Origin: Lamellibrachia satsuma
Lineage: Eukaryota; Annelida; Polychaeta; Sabellida; Siboglinidae
Length of the DNA: 64,000 nt
Assembly: GCA_033239005.1 (NCBI GenBank)
Contig: BSQZ01000036.1
Location: forward strand, 1,094,001 to 1,158,000
Direction: 5' to 3'
Shown: in pieces, positions 1-12,100 of the stretch
How the letters are laid out: each line of letters begins with the position of its first letter
Numbering within the stretch: position 1 is the first letter of the stretch
The notes under the pieces: model-generated
Told to the model about the DNA's origin: nothing
Databases searched by the model: none
What the model saw: only the letters and a program-made list of their open reading frames with translations
Position numbers and translations under genes: made by a program

Positions 1-380
1 TTAGGTCGGAAGTGCCAAATGGGCAATTTAGTTTTTGACCGCATGGAACCCCAAGAAGTTGGGGCAGTTGATTCTGCTTAGCTTGGCTCCTACATAGTCA
101 TAGTCACAGATGGGCTCTCACCCATCCCTGGCTTGCTAAATAATAACAACTTTACCTTCAACTTTGCCCTTGGCTTTAGGAAATTAGGTGGAATAGTAGT
201 TAGTAACAAACTGGATACCCACTATTTAATCGCATTACATAATGCATTTTTCAACATTTCAAAGATACGGAATACCTTTTCCAAATATCCTACCATGCCT
301 ATATCTTTGAGAGTAGTATGACGTAGTTGGATATTACCCGTAGCCATAGCATAGGTGAGGTGGCGATAATATGCGCTTAC
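1..380 (-). other. probable intron 1 of the ITFG1-like gene (partial)
   Basis: The stretch follows the donor of the ITFG1-like first exon on the minus strand. I see no second exon, no recognisable repeat and no convincing open frame in it. It is therefore read as the start of intron 1, running out of the window. Confidence 0.5.
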
Positions 381-567
381 CATCGTTTGTAATAACAAAA
401 ATATCTGTCAATTTATCCACGTTGAAATCACCAAATGCTGCAATTATGCCGTCTTCTACACCAGTGAATAATGTCTCCGTTACTTCTGTTAAACGTTTCG
501 ATGTGCATAAAGCGAAGCTGATAAACAGAAGCGAAATAATTATACGAATTTTGTCGGCAGACGTCAT
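381..567 (-). CDS. ITFG1: first coding exon of ITFG1-like (T-cell immunomodulatory protein) FG-GAP membrane protein, partial
   Basis: The exon encodes about 62 residues. It starts with a basic n-region and a hydrophobic signal peptide (IRIIISLLFISFALC). The mature N-terminus contains LFTGVEDGIIAAFGDFNVDK followed by LTDIFVITND. This lines up with the start of vertebrate ITFG1, where the signal peptide is followed by a LF-x-AAFGDLNSDKQTDLFV segment, the first FG-GAP-like calcium-binding repeat. ITFG1 is a type I membrane protein of the secretory pathway with beta-propeller repeats. The exon ends in phase 1 at a GT donor (gtaagc at 380-375), after which the frame quickly loses similarity. The remaining exons lie beyond base 1. 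It is transcribed divergently from FUK, with start codons 2.5 kb apart. Confidence 0.8.
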
Positions 568-807
568 CCTTGTTACATCACGTGATTTTGCGTATCCTGG
601 ATATGGAACGCCGTTAAAATAAAATTATGTAAACGTGATTTTGAGTAGCACTCTAAAATTAGAATTATTATATATGGCCTAGCTATTAATAGATACTTGT
701 CGCATTTAAGCCTTATCTAAATACGTATTTCAATGTGACATTTTAAATGTTTGATATTATATAAAAAAAAAATTGGAAGAACTTAATTTTGGACAAAATA
801 CCAATTC

Positions 808-908
<101 letters not shown>

Positions 909-1144
909 CAGGTATAATTTATGAATTTAATGCCAAAAAATTATTAGAAATTTTTTTTTACGAAATACATACGATAATCGAACGCTGACAACAAGTCCCG
1001 CGAAACGAAGATATCGCTGAAATGCAAGCTAATACGATCGACGATCGACCCCTGCATGGGTCATGTTGACCTAATTATTATTGAGTATATAGTTTACAGT
1101 GTCCTAAAATATGGGAGTTGATTTTGTGCGCAGTTGCGGGGTCT

Positions 1145-1333
<189 letters not shown>

Positions 1334-2209
1334 GTGTATATGTGTCATAAAAACTCAGAAAATAATCAGATCATAAAATATGATAATTATTATCTTGTAT
1401 TATGTAGTAAAATAAATGACAACTTCGGCTTGCTATAGCTGCAATGTCGGGCCTACGTGGCCCTGGCACTTCCCACTTGCCAGTGTTTACAGTAGTTGTA
1501 ACGATGAATATGAGCTGCTGAGTTTAGACTGAGTCTCGTCTTAAGTATTCTAAGACTAAGTATGAAACTTAAAATTTATGAAAGTTCCGTAACATCCCGA
1601 TCCACAAAAAAGACACAGATACGCTAGACACAATAGTCAGACGCACAGATCTCGAGTTAGGACAGAACTCAGAAGGGAGCAAGGCCTGTATGTGCCGCGC
1701 AAATACCCCTGTTTTTGGCAATTTTTCTCTCTGTCCGTAGAAAAATGTAAATTTTCTCTCTTTGTGCCCCAATTAAACCTGATAATTCTCTCTTTCATCG
1801 AAGAGGACATTTCCCAATGAAAACGTTCCGCCCGGGCTTACGTTACACTTATAGATATTAGATAAATTGTTCAATAATTCTCTCAGTTTAGTGACCCTAA
1901 ATTTCTTGATTTCTCTCTCTCTCCATGTGCTCCACGGGGCTCTGGTGCAACACCCCCACCGCTTTGGTATGGCAGTATCCCCCCCGGGGTCAGGGTTGGC
2001 CGGCTGGGTCCAATTACAAAATTGGGTGTAATTGTTAATTGGCTAGACGGGGGGGGGAGGGGGGGCGTAAATGAAACGACTGGAACTTTGTGTGTAAAAA
2101 GTTTGTATGTATGTATGTAATAAGTATGCTGTGGCGTATTTGGCATGTCCCCCTTTGGTTTAATTTGTTTACCGTATTTTTACCGTATTACAATTATCTG
2201 CAACGCTAT

Positions 2210-2430
2210 GAAAACAATTACGTATAATTGTTCATAATGTAATGCATCTTTTCTACGATTGTCACATAGCACAAGGATAAAGCATCTCCAGACGTTACTA
2301 TGACTGCCAGTGTTACATCGCAGTTCCAAGTATTGGAAGAAGCCATCAACATGTTGACTGGAGGCACCAAGTACTAATTAAGGCATCGTTGGATATTGCT
2401 GTGATAATGTTATGCATCCTGAAGTCAAGT
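2210..2430 (+). repeat. dispersed repeat, copy 1 (partner at about 44530-44720)
   Basis: The segment shares several blocks in the same order with 44530-44720 inside FUK intron 26: acaattacgta, atgcatcttttcta, tgactgccagt, ttgactgg, then caccaa. The copies are well diverged. No coding capacity or terminal repeat was seen, so the element class is unknown. Confidence 0.6.
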
Positions 2431-2624
2431 GAAATCTGAAGAAAAATCTGCTTTTTATGTGCATGTTAAATGGCTAACTAGCTAGTATATGAGCAACATT
2501 AAAATGTCAGCAATATCCAAAAATGTATGTAAATGCTGTAAGTGTGAAAAACCAAAATGGCTACCCGTTACAATATAAAAAATAATAATCATAACTACCA
2601 TTTTTCACCTCTTAGCCATGGCCA

Positions 2625-2825
2625 CCGACTTGCCGCAAATTGACCAGAGCCTCGATGCTTTTTGAATTTTCAAGACAAAGCGGACATCACCAGTAGACCA
2701 ATATCTGTTCGCCATGTTGTTAAAACAAATGAAATTGAGATTGACACTGAACACCGCTCAGAGTTTGCCAAGCAAAGACTGCCACCATCACTACAACTGT
2801 ATCAGAGGCATTCAACATAACGATT
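2625..2825 (+). pseudogene. possible 3' exon or decayed coding remnant followed by a poly(A) signal
   Basis: One plus frame reads about 58 residues of protein-like sequence to a TAA near 2820, including ITSRPISVRHVVKTNEIEID and then EFAKQRLPPSLQLYQRHST. An AATAAA lies just downstream at about 2840. A second frame begins MATDLPQIDQSLDAF after a possible acceptor (cacctcttag) and stops. The two frames together look like a frameshifted remnant. I do not recognise the family. It could also be chance, or a terminal exon of an unseen gene. Confidence 0.2.
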
Positions 2826-3104
2826 CATATGTCTCTCTAAATAAATACTTTGTTTCTTTTGTTATTCTATGTTTGCTTTGATCGATTATAACATAAAATC
2901 GATCAAACCAATCCTTCAGATGTTATGTGAAGGAATGGAGTGATCAGTCGTTCACTTACGAGGGTGGCCTTGCATGTGCGAGGCAGCCGGGCTGTGTAAA
3001 AATCTCAGTCATTTTGATCATGACTGGTTGACATGAACACGTAACGGTGACTGCTCTCTATAAACAACATGGGCGTGTGATTTTTGTTTTAGATTAGATC
3101 TGCA

Positions 3105-3180
3105 ATGGCTGAAAGGGTGAAGTGGACTGCCATAGTTCTCACCTGTCAAAACAAAGACAGTGCACTGGCACTCCAGATAG
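3105..3180 (+). CDS. FCSK (FUK): FUK exon 1
   Basis: Encodes residues 1-25, [19 protein letters not shown] onward, matching the human N-terminus WTVIILTCQYKDS. Ends in phase 1 before gtaata. The following intron contains a minisatellite of about 47 bp period. Confidence 0.92.
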
Positions 3181-6100
3181 GTAATATAAATTTATTGTAT
3201 TAATGATAATTTATTCAACAATTGCAGCAAGAAGTGGATGTATGCAAAATATATAATGATAGAGAAAATACCATAGTTTATTCTCTTGTAAGTAATGAAG
3301 AAATATATCACCATAGTTTATTCTCTTGTAAGTAGTGAAGAAATATATCGCCACAGTTTATTCTTTTGCAAATAATGAAGAACTATATCACCGCAGTTTA
3401 TTCTCGTGTAAATATTGAAGAAATATGTCACCACAGTAAAGCTGTTTATTCTTTTGTAAATAATGAAGAAATATATCACCACCGTTTATTCTCGTAAATA
3501 ATGAAGAATTATATCACCACAGTTTATTCTCTTGTAAATAATGAAGAATTATATCACCACAGTTTACTCTCTTGTAAATAATGAAGAACTATATCACCAC
3601 AGTTTATTATTATCGTTAAACAGGTTTGGGCCTAATTTTATCTAAATTTAATATTCATTTATTTGCAAATTACTTATTTGCATATGCTCTTTAGAAAAAA
3701 AGTATTTGATGTTTTAAAGTGTTTTTTAATATGAACTTATGTGTAATATCAACAATAATCAACATCTGTGGTTACAAATCAAATAATCTCGTTAATATTA
3801 TAACTACATAGTGAAAACCTCCTAAAGCCTACCCTGCGTACTGGATCATTGCAGAGCTGGACATCTGGCAGACGAAGGGCATCATAGAAGAGGGAGTGAT
3901 CCTCCTGACAGTGGAGGATCCCTCCTCCCAAGTGGGAAGTGGGGGAGCGACCTTGAACGCCCTCCTTGTTGTCACAGAACATATATGTGCACGTCAGGGA
4001 TACAGTGTGGGTACTCACAAGAACGTTCTATTTTTCATTTCTTCAATGTTTATGTGGATGTACAAAGGACAGCCGTCATCTCCAGCCATTGACCTGGTCA
4101 CTAAGTGGCCGTTTACAATTGCAGTTATTTATTTGTACAAAGTGTATTAATTCTCACACCCCTTGCCTGAATTAGTACTTTAAGACGTTAATAATTTACT
4201 TCCAGGCTTGGGGCGATTCATCTACAATGTTAACTTGTTAAAATTAAGTTAAACTTCAAGAGTTAGCTAGTTAAGTTAATGTAACTTAAGTTAATAATTA
4301 AGTTCAGTTAATCGGCCCATGTCTGGAAGTAACAGTGTCGCTTAGTGAATGGTTACGCAATTTAAAACAATAGTAGTTCCATAGCAGTTCACCGCATGGC
4401 ATTGCACAACAATACGGTGTTGGCAATTGTGAGTGGCCCGTAAGCCAATATTTCCATGAATATTTGGTACCTTTTTACAAGTGCATTTGCAACAACCTTT
4501 AAGTACAATACACATGGAAAAGGTCGCAGTTTTGCAAGGATATTTAATTAATTTTGCGGATTTGCTGTACTAAAACATAACATGGACTTGGATGATGCTA
4601 GATTGTAAATTGAGGAAGTTTTTGCGACTACTTTTTTTGTGATTTGTGGAAAACTTGGAAATTACGAACTTTCGACGCTCACGAACATTTCCAGGTAACT
4701 AACAGTAAATGTGAGATCTAGAAAATAAATACAAATAAATAAATGTAAGACCATATAAAATGTTTGGTGTGGAACGGATAAAACGTGATAAAACGTTATC
4801 AAACAACAGTGCACAGAAGTCAGAATTAAAAAGGCTCTTTCAACAATGTCTCAGAGTCAGAGCTTGCTTGAATGTAGTGATGTTATCACTGTCCCTGAGG
4901 CTGGCTGGCGGGTGTGTTTTACATTATCTAAAAGAATGCAATATATTTGTAAGGCAACTGTTATATTGACTTTGTCTTCATATTGTAGGTGGTCAATACA
5001 GACGTCTTATATGACACACATGTTCTCATATTTCATTTGGTAAGTACACAGCCATATGTATGATTATGTGTTGTTTTAGTAATGTAAATGATGCATTTAT
5101 TTTGGGTTATAGCCATTGACGTAACCTAAATAAACTTCATCATGAACTCCTATGGCACAGCCTGATGTTTTTCCCAGGGACGCAGTTTTCCATGTGATGG
5201 CTGTGGCCATGCATTTGTCACCCTGCCATTGTCACGGCAACAGACAGTCGCTGAAGGATTGGTGACAAATCTGGAACTTCTGCTGAATATGATGACATAT
5301 AGGGTCAGTAATTCATCTTCTGTCTAATAGATACATTAAAACATAGCTGAGTTACACTAGAATTGAATGTAAACCATTTATAATCAAAAAAGAAGTGTGG
5401 AAACTAGCACTGCTATAATGTAGGAGGTTTTACATGCAACTAAATGAATGGAACAAATTATTTGCTCATTGTGTATAGGCTGGGTCAGACATAAATCAAA
5501 ATTGTTGGACTCTTGATAAGGCAATGGCTTACTTGTCCACTTGCCACTTGGTAGAAAGGCTTTGCTTCGAATGGCAATCTTGTTGAAACGCTAATGTAAA
5601 CTTTGAGGGAGACACCGGTTAACTTCGCATTTCTTGCCCTTGCATTTGTGTATGACTGCTAATGAAGATGAAGCCACTAAGTACCATTGCTAGGTTATAG
5701 TTCAGTGTGTGTATATTCGTTCAACTACAAATAACTCGGCAACAGGAGTACAGGTAATAGATTTCCGTTTAATAACAAAACTAAATAGTATGTGCTGAGT
5801 ATATGTGCATTGTGCATTGTTGGAGAGGAGTGCATTGTGGGAGAGGAGTGCAATGTGGGAGAGGAGTACATTGTGTGGAGAAGAGTGCATTGTGGGAGAG
5901 GAGTGTATTGCGTGGAGAGTAGTACATTGTGGGAGAGGAGTGCATTGTGGGAAAGGTGCTTTTTTTGTTGTTGCCACACATATAGGGCACTACTCAATCG
6001 AACAATGAAAGAATACACAAGTTGCACATTTTAGTCGGACATGTTTTCTTAAAAATTACACCAGAGACTTGAGGTGCATATTGTACCACAATATAAATTA

Positions 6101-9100
6101 AATAAAGTTGTTTTAATGGTGCTGCTGCATAAGTAAAATTTTCTGACTAAAACATTTGCCTGAGAATAAATACATATTTTCTGTCTGGCAATATCATCAT
6201 CAGTAAAGTTGATAATATGACCAAGGTATTTACATTTCTCAGTGCGAGGTAGTGTATGGTTATTGATAGCAACGGTTTGAATATTTTTCTTGTCCTGCAT
6301 GAGGTTTGTTATCAATAACTATACAGTAAGATTTGTTGGCATTGTTAGTTATGTTATAACTCGGCACAGCAATCAGTGAGTTTCCTCAACCCAGAAACAC
6401 TAGGTGAAAAAATCATCAGCATAATTATATCACATGGTTCATTATGGTGGCCGCATAAAGACAACAAATTAATAATTTGTTAAGCATAGTCCCAGTTGCA
6501 TTTTCATTAGAAGTGTTTGGGAGTGCGAAAAGCATGTGTCTAGTGGACAACCTCACACTGACTGTTATTTTTGCAGGCAGCTGTTAACTCCCCTCCTGGT
6601 GTCTGGATCTGTAGCACTGATATGTTCCTGGAACTTCCTGAGATTCTGGGTATGGAAATTATTGACCTTGCACTTAATGAACTAATCAATAACAGTTAAC
6701 ATCCACTCTCTTACATCTTAACTATAGCATCATTGGCTCTTGTGTCACGTGACCTCTCAGATATCACATGATGTCATATATCGCATGACAGCATGGTTGA
6801 TGGTCATGTAACACCAATTCTCATAAATTATGTAGTCATGTGACACGACATAGTTAACCAGTCACTGCCTTGCAAGTAAGTCTTCAGCTGCAACTATAGT
6901 AGATATAGTGTTGTTTACATTGTACAATTATTGGTTAGAGTAAGTACTTGTTTGCAATTAATTGTAGAGAGTTATTAACGTTTACGTAAACAATGTGAGA
7001 CTCAATTCTTGACTTTTCCTGATCATTTTGTATGCATATATTGAGGGGAATATTACATACGAATCACTAATAACTCACATCCTCACTGCCAGGGCCTTTG
7101 ACTACATCAGTATCTGTGGCAGGTCAACCCAAAACAGTGATTTTTCAGTTGCATTTGCTGTGTTAACCAATGCTATAGCTCGTTCAAATTTACGGAGCTT
7201 GCATATGCGAACTTAACTTTAATTGGTAGTGGGCCCATCGTTTCTGGTCAGACGAGTAATGATATTTCCTGGAAACATTCTTTGAAGTTTGGGCACGGGC
7301 ACATCTAGTTCCCCAAAACATGTCAACTTAGACAGCGTGGAACAAAGTACAAATGATTCAGCCTACATCCACACGTGGCGTGGGATAAACGGACAAATCC
7401 ACATTTCAACAGGTTGATCTGCCAGGGTACCGTAGTACTTCTACCACCCCTGGCTAGCAAAGATGGTGACTCAATTTAGTATGAAATGCAGTAGGTTCCT
7501 TGTTGTAGACGTGCAGAGTTTTGCTGGCGTTGATGTCTGTGCAGTGAGCGTGCCAGTCACTGTGGACTATGCAAAACAGCACGGAGTCTACAAGATCAGT
7601 GCTCAGGTGGACAGATTCTAGCCACAAGTTTAGAATAAATTTTGAATTAGGGAGAATATCAAAACATCAATGTACAACACTACATGAAATTGGTTCCATT
7701 AGGGTGTGAGTGGCAGGGTAAACATTTGCTTTGTGTACAGACCAGACCTGAAAAGCCTCCCATTTCTGGTGGGAGACTCCTGCATTTGGGACCCATCTCC
7801 CGTTCTCCCATGCGGAAACAAAATCTCCTGTTTTTCATATTTCCTCCTGTTTTTTATACTATCGGTACCTACCGTTTTCCCCCTTAATTTTCTGACCACG
7901 CTTGGTTTGTAGAAATAAATATTTCCCAATTTCCGTTGTGGCAGAAACTTTTCGAATAGCAACACTGTTAATATTTGTGTTGTTGCATATTTCTGAATTC
8001 TCTTACTACCAGAATCATGCTATAGACATTTTAATTAGATGGAAATTATCACGTGGTCTGCAAACATCGAATCAAATCAAGCGTTCGCTCAAATAAGTGT
8101 GAATTTTATCCTTTGACTGACATGCGACAAATTCATCGTTTGGTGGCTTGCCTCGTGATTCTGCATCATGCATAGATCTTCAGTTTTGTCATTTCAAAAA
8201 CTTACCGGATCTTATATCCACAGGTCGATGTTATGTAATTGAAAGTTTCATGAGTGGGGGAGATGGAGTCTGAGGTTGAACAAAATCAATTTTGTTTAGT
8301 GTTATGCATAGTTATTTTGAGATCATCCCTAGACAGTAGAATATATCTCGATTTTCTATGACATGTGCTACACTTGTGTGGCACTTGTTCTGTTACAAGT
8401 TTTCTTTTCATTTTTCTAGTAAATATGTAAACAAGAGCTTTACTGAATGACATTGTTATGTTTTAATAAACGTGCTTTACTCATAGGTTAGTAGTTACAT
8501 ACTTATATCTTAAGGAAGGGTTGTGGGAATAAATATCTCCTTATGTGGCACACAGTGAGGACCCAGAGGTAGATATTTCAAGTTTAATTTTAGTGTAGAT
8601 TTCGCAATCTGTGTTAATTTCTCATGTTTTCAATTCTGATCAGGGCTTGTTGGAAGATATTGTCTACCAGGGAAGTGTGGAAGCAATCAAGACATGCTCC
8701 CTACCTAGTGGTCGAGTGCCTGTGGTGAGTAGAACAGAAGCAGGGATTTAAGGTCAGAAAATGGAGATAGACTAACATAAATGTTAAAGGGAAACACAAG
8801 TCATGGTTTTGGGCTCATTTGCCTAGAAGTGTTATTAAAACATGACTATTTTCAACTACAATTAAGAATATCCTGCCAGTGGTTTACTGGAAAACCTTGT
8901 TGAACCTGCAGCATCTTAATTTCATAATGTTAGATAATAGCCATACTGTTAGATAAGAACTTATCAGTCGTGCTGGTTAACATGTCAGCCATCAATTAAC
9001 TTGAGAAATGACTGGAATCTCCCACTTTTAGAACACATTCTGAATAAACCACTGGTGTGATATTCTTGATTTTAGTTGCACATGGTTAGTTTTTATTATC

Positions 9101-12100
9101 TCTTAGGTGCATAGCCCCAAACCATGACTTTTGTTTTGCGTTGATGTAATATACAATAAATTGGTGTATATTTTAGTGATGTTTTCTTAAAATGTTACAT
9201 GGATTTTTCTGATTATGCACTTAATAATGCTTGTGTACCTAACAAGAAACTCTTCAAGTGTAAATTGCCTTAAGTTAAATGGATGCCACAAAGCATAGCT
9301 GTGGCCAACAATTAGTGTTAGATTTTCTCAGTTTATTATTGATTGCTAATAAAAGTATGAGTTGGTTTCTGGAGACTATCTTATGCATTATGTTTCTGTT
9401 GGCCTCCAGGTGTCCGGAGTGGTGTATTTCAGTGCAAAGATTGCTGAGAAACTGTTGATGTCGCCATTGAATGCGTGTACTACCTACCTAGGTCTAGACA
9501 GTGGAGCCAGACCCACGCAAGTGAGGATATCATTCAATTTATACCACAACACATGTATCTTACATATTGTGCTCTGTAAACAGAACAGCCATCATACTTG
9601 ACTAGTCTCCTGTGTCTTACAAATATCTCCAAGCAGCTCAGGTTATCTATGTTGCAACAACTTTTTGTCCTTAACCTAAGCTTAACCCAGACAAGCTCTC
9701 TTTCTCTGTAGTTGCGCCCAAAATCTGGAATGAACCTCCTTCCCCGTCACTTTAAAATCATCTGAAACTATAGCTACAGTCCGCAAAAAACTTACATATT
9801 TTTGCATTTCCATCATAAATACAGTATTCGATCTATTAAGCGTACATGTCCTAATTAGCGTACACCCCATTTTTTTATCAACAGGATCCATAAGTATTGT
9901 AATTTGGCTAGTGTGGAACAACTGAAAAGTGTCGCCATCACTTTTCGGTTCTACACAAGTCACCAAGTGACGCCACTAATGTTAGACAGTTACCTTATTG
10001 TGTAGAGAAAAAATTTTGGTGTATGGTTAAGAACAGATTCCTTAACATTTTTGTATAGTGCAATTTTTTGGGAAGCATACTGTATGCTCGTTAGGTCGAA
10101 TACGGTACTCGGGGTCACTCACTCTGATGATGATTTTTGTGCATCCTTGTTTATGATATCATACTTAACCATTCTGGCATGTTGTGCCTCTCTCAGCTCA
10201 AGTTCCTGAGGATTTAGGTGCTATATATGTTTTATTATTATTAGTACAAGGGAGCAAATATCTACTAAACTTGTGAGGTCTGTGTCATATATGTGAGAAA
10301 TCAAAGGAGGAGAAATCATCATAGATGTTTGTGAAATGTTTTATACATGCCAATACAGAGTGGTGCATGCCTGTAAGACTAGTAACGTAAATCCATAAGA
10401 CCCACAAATGAAGCTATATGAAGCTTGCCTTGCACATTGGGATGTTTTTAGGACTGATGTTCTGTTAGTCACACACCACTTGGCAAACATGTAATATATA
10501 AACAAAGCCTTGTTCAACGCATACAAAACTGCAAGGAATCTTTCCTGATTATGCACAGACAAGGTCAAATCACACAATAGTACACGCAAGTTCACTAAAA
10601 GACGACTACCATCTTTGTCGTTCTGATAAATGCCTCTGAACGTTATAATTTTTATATTAAAATGAACTTAATATGAAAAATGGTATATTAGTTCACAGTC
10701 CTTGCACATTTCAGTTGTCGCTCTTTTTCGACATTCTACTGAGCATGTGCAGTGACGTGACCAGGGAGGCATTTATCTCGGGAGAGCGATGTGGCCCATA
10801 CGGCCAGCCAGTTGGTGCAATCATCTCACACCCAGACCTGCAGCTGATGACGGGAGCTCGCCGGATGGTCTGGCAACTACTGCGAGGCTGCAAAGCTCGT
10901 GTTGGTCAGTTTCTCAGGCCATTTTGCTAAATAGAATGAAATTTTTTCATTTTTAAAAAACAAAACTGCGTATTATTATATGTGCATGTGTGGGTGCATG
11001 CGTGCATGCATATATAATAAGAACTATGTGTCCATTGTAGTGGTCAACACTGCTGGTTGCTATAGTTATATGTCATGTGCGGGCCACCGTGAACACATCT
11101 TGAGGTTGTTAGATCCAGAACAGACAACATGGCAGATCAACAAACAGACACATTCCTTCGTGCAGGTAGGTGCTGCATTTAACAAGAGAATGACATATTA
11201 GACAGCTACATATTTACCACATTAAACAATCACAATATTTAAGAATCACACAAATTTACAATTATTTTATTGTTTCGTAATAGCTTTGGTGAAGCGGCCT
11301 GTTTTGCAAATTTGATTGGACGAGATTTAACCAAATTGCTGCCTTATGGAACAGCCTAGAGATGGCGTGTTAACAAGGAAACAATTTGTTGCATTCTTTT
11401 TCCCACCCCTAGTTCCTCCATTAGTCATTATCTTCATAACCATTCAATACTTGGACAAACTTCATTTTGTTCTTCAGTTACAGATGATCAGCACTGCATG
11501 AGATTGGTTTAATGGAGGAAGAGACTTAGCAGCTGTTTCGTTTAGCATTGTACATCAATATATTTCCACAACACAAATTTTTTTCCGATCACTTTTCATA
11601 TTATGATGAAAGCGGAACAAATAAATGACATTCTGCTACAGTAATGTGCATGTATATGTTTTCTCAGATTGATGTAATTCAAAGTTTCGTATGAGGGGGA
11701 CCTGAAACAAACTGACATCAGTTTCTTGTAATGATGTATATTGATGCTTTCAGATCGTTCTTTAATATCATGATCTCTATTTCTATCAAGCCACATTCTC
11801 TTATGTGATTTTCATACGTGATGTTTCTCAGCTCTGTAGACTTGGTGGCTGCCATCTTGTGATACTCTGTCTTGCCGTTTCAGTCCGATGTTGTAAGTGA
11901 TGATGCCATCTTCGTCAACAGTATAATAGACACTGGCACATCTGTGGGCAGTGGCTCAGTCCTGTCTCATTCTCACCTGCCAACAGGTATGAAAGTGGGC
12001 CATGACTCCATCATCTCCGGCATCTGCAGTTCAGATGTAAGTATGCCTTTATTTGTGCTACTCTGCCACTGTCTTGTGTGATCCACGAGTGACTCACATC

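Noticed and set aside
4007..4150. Extension of FUK exon 2 to the stop at about 4150
   Set aside because: Similarity to fucokinase ends at ICARQGYS, and splicing at 4006 joins exactly to VVNTDVL in exon 3.
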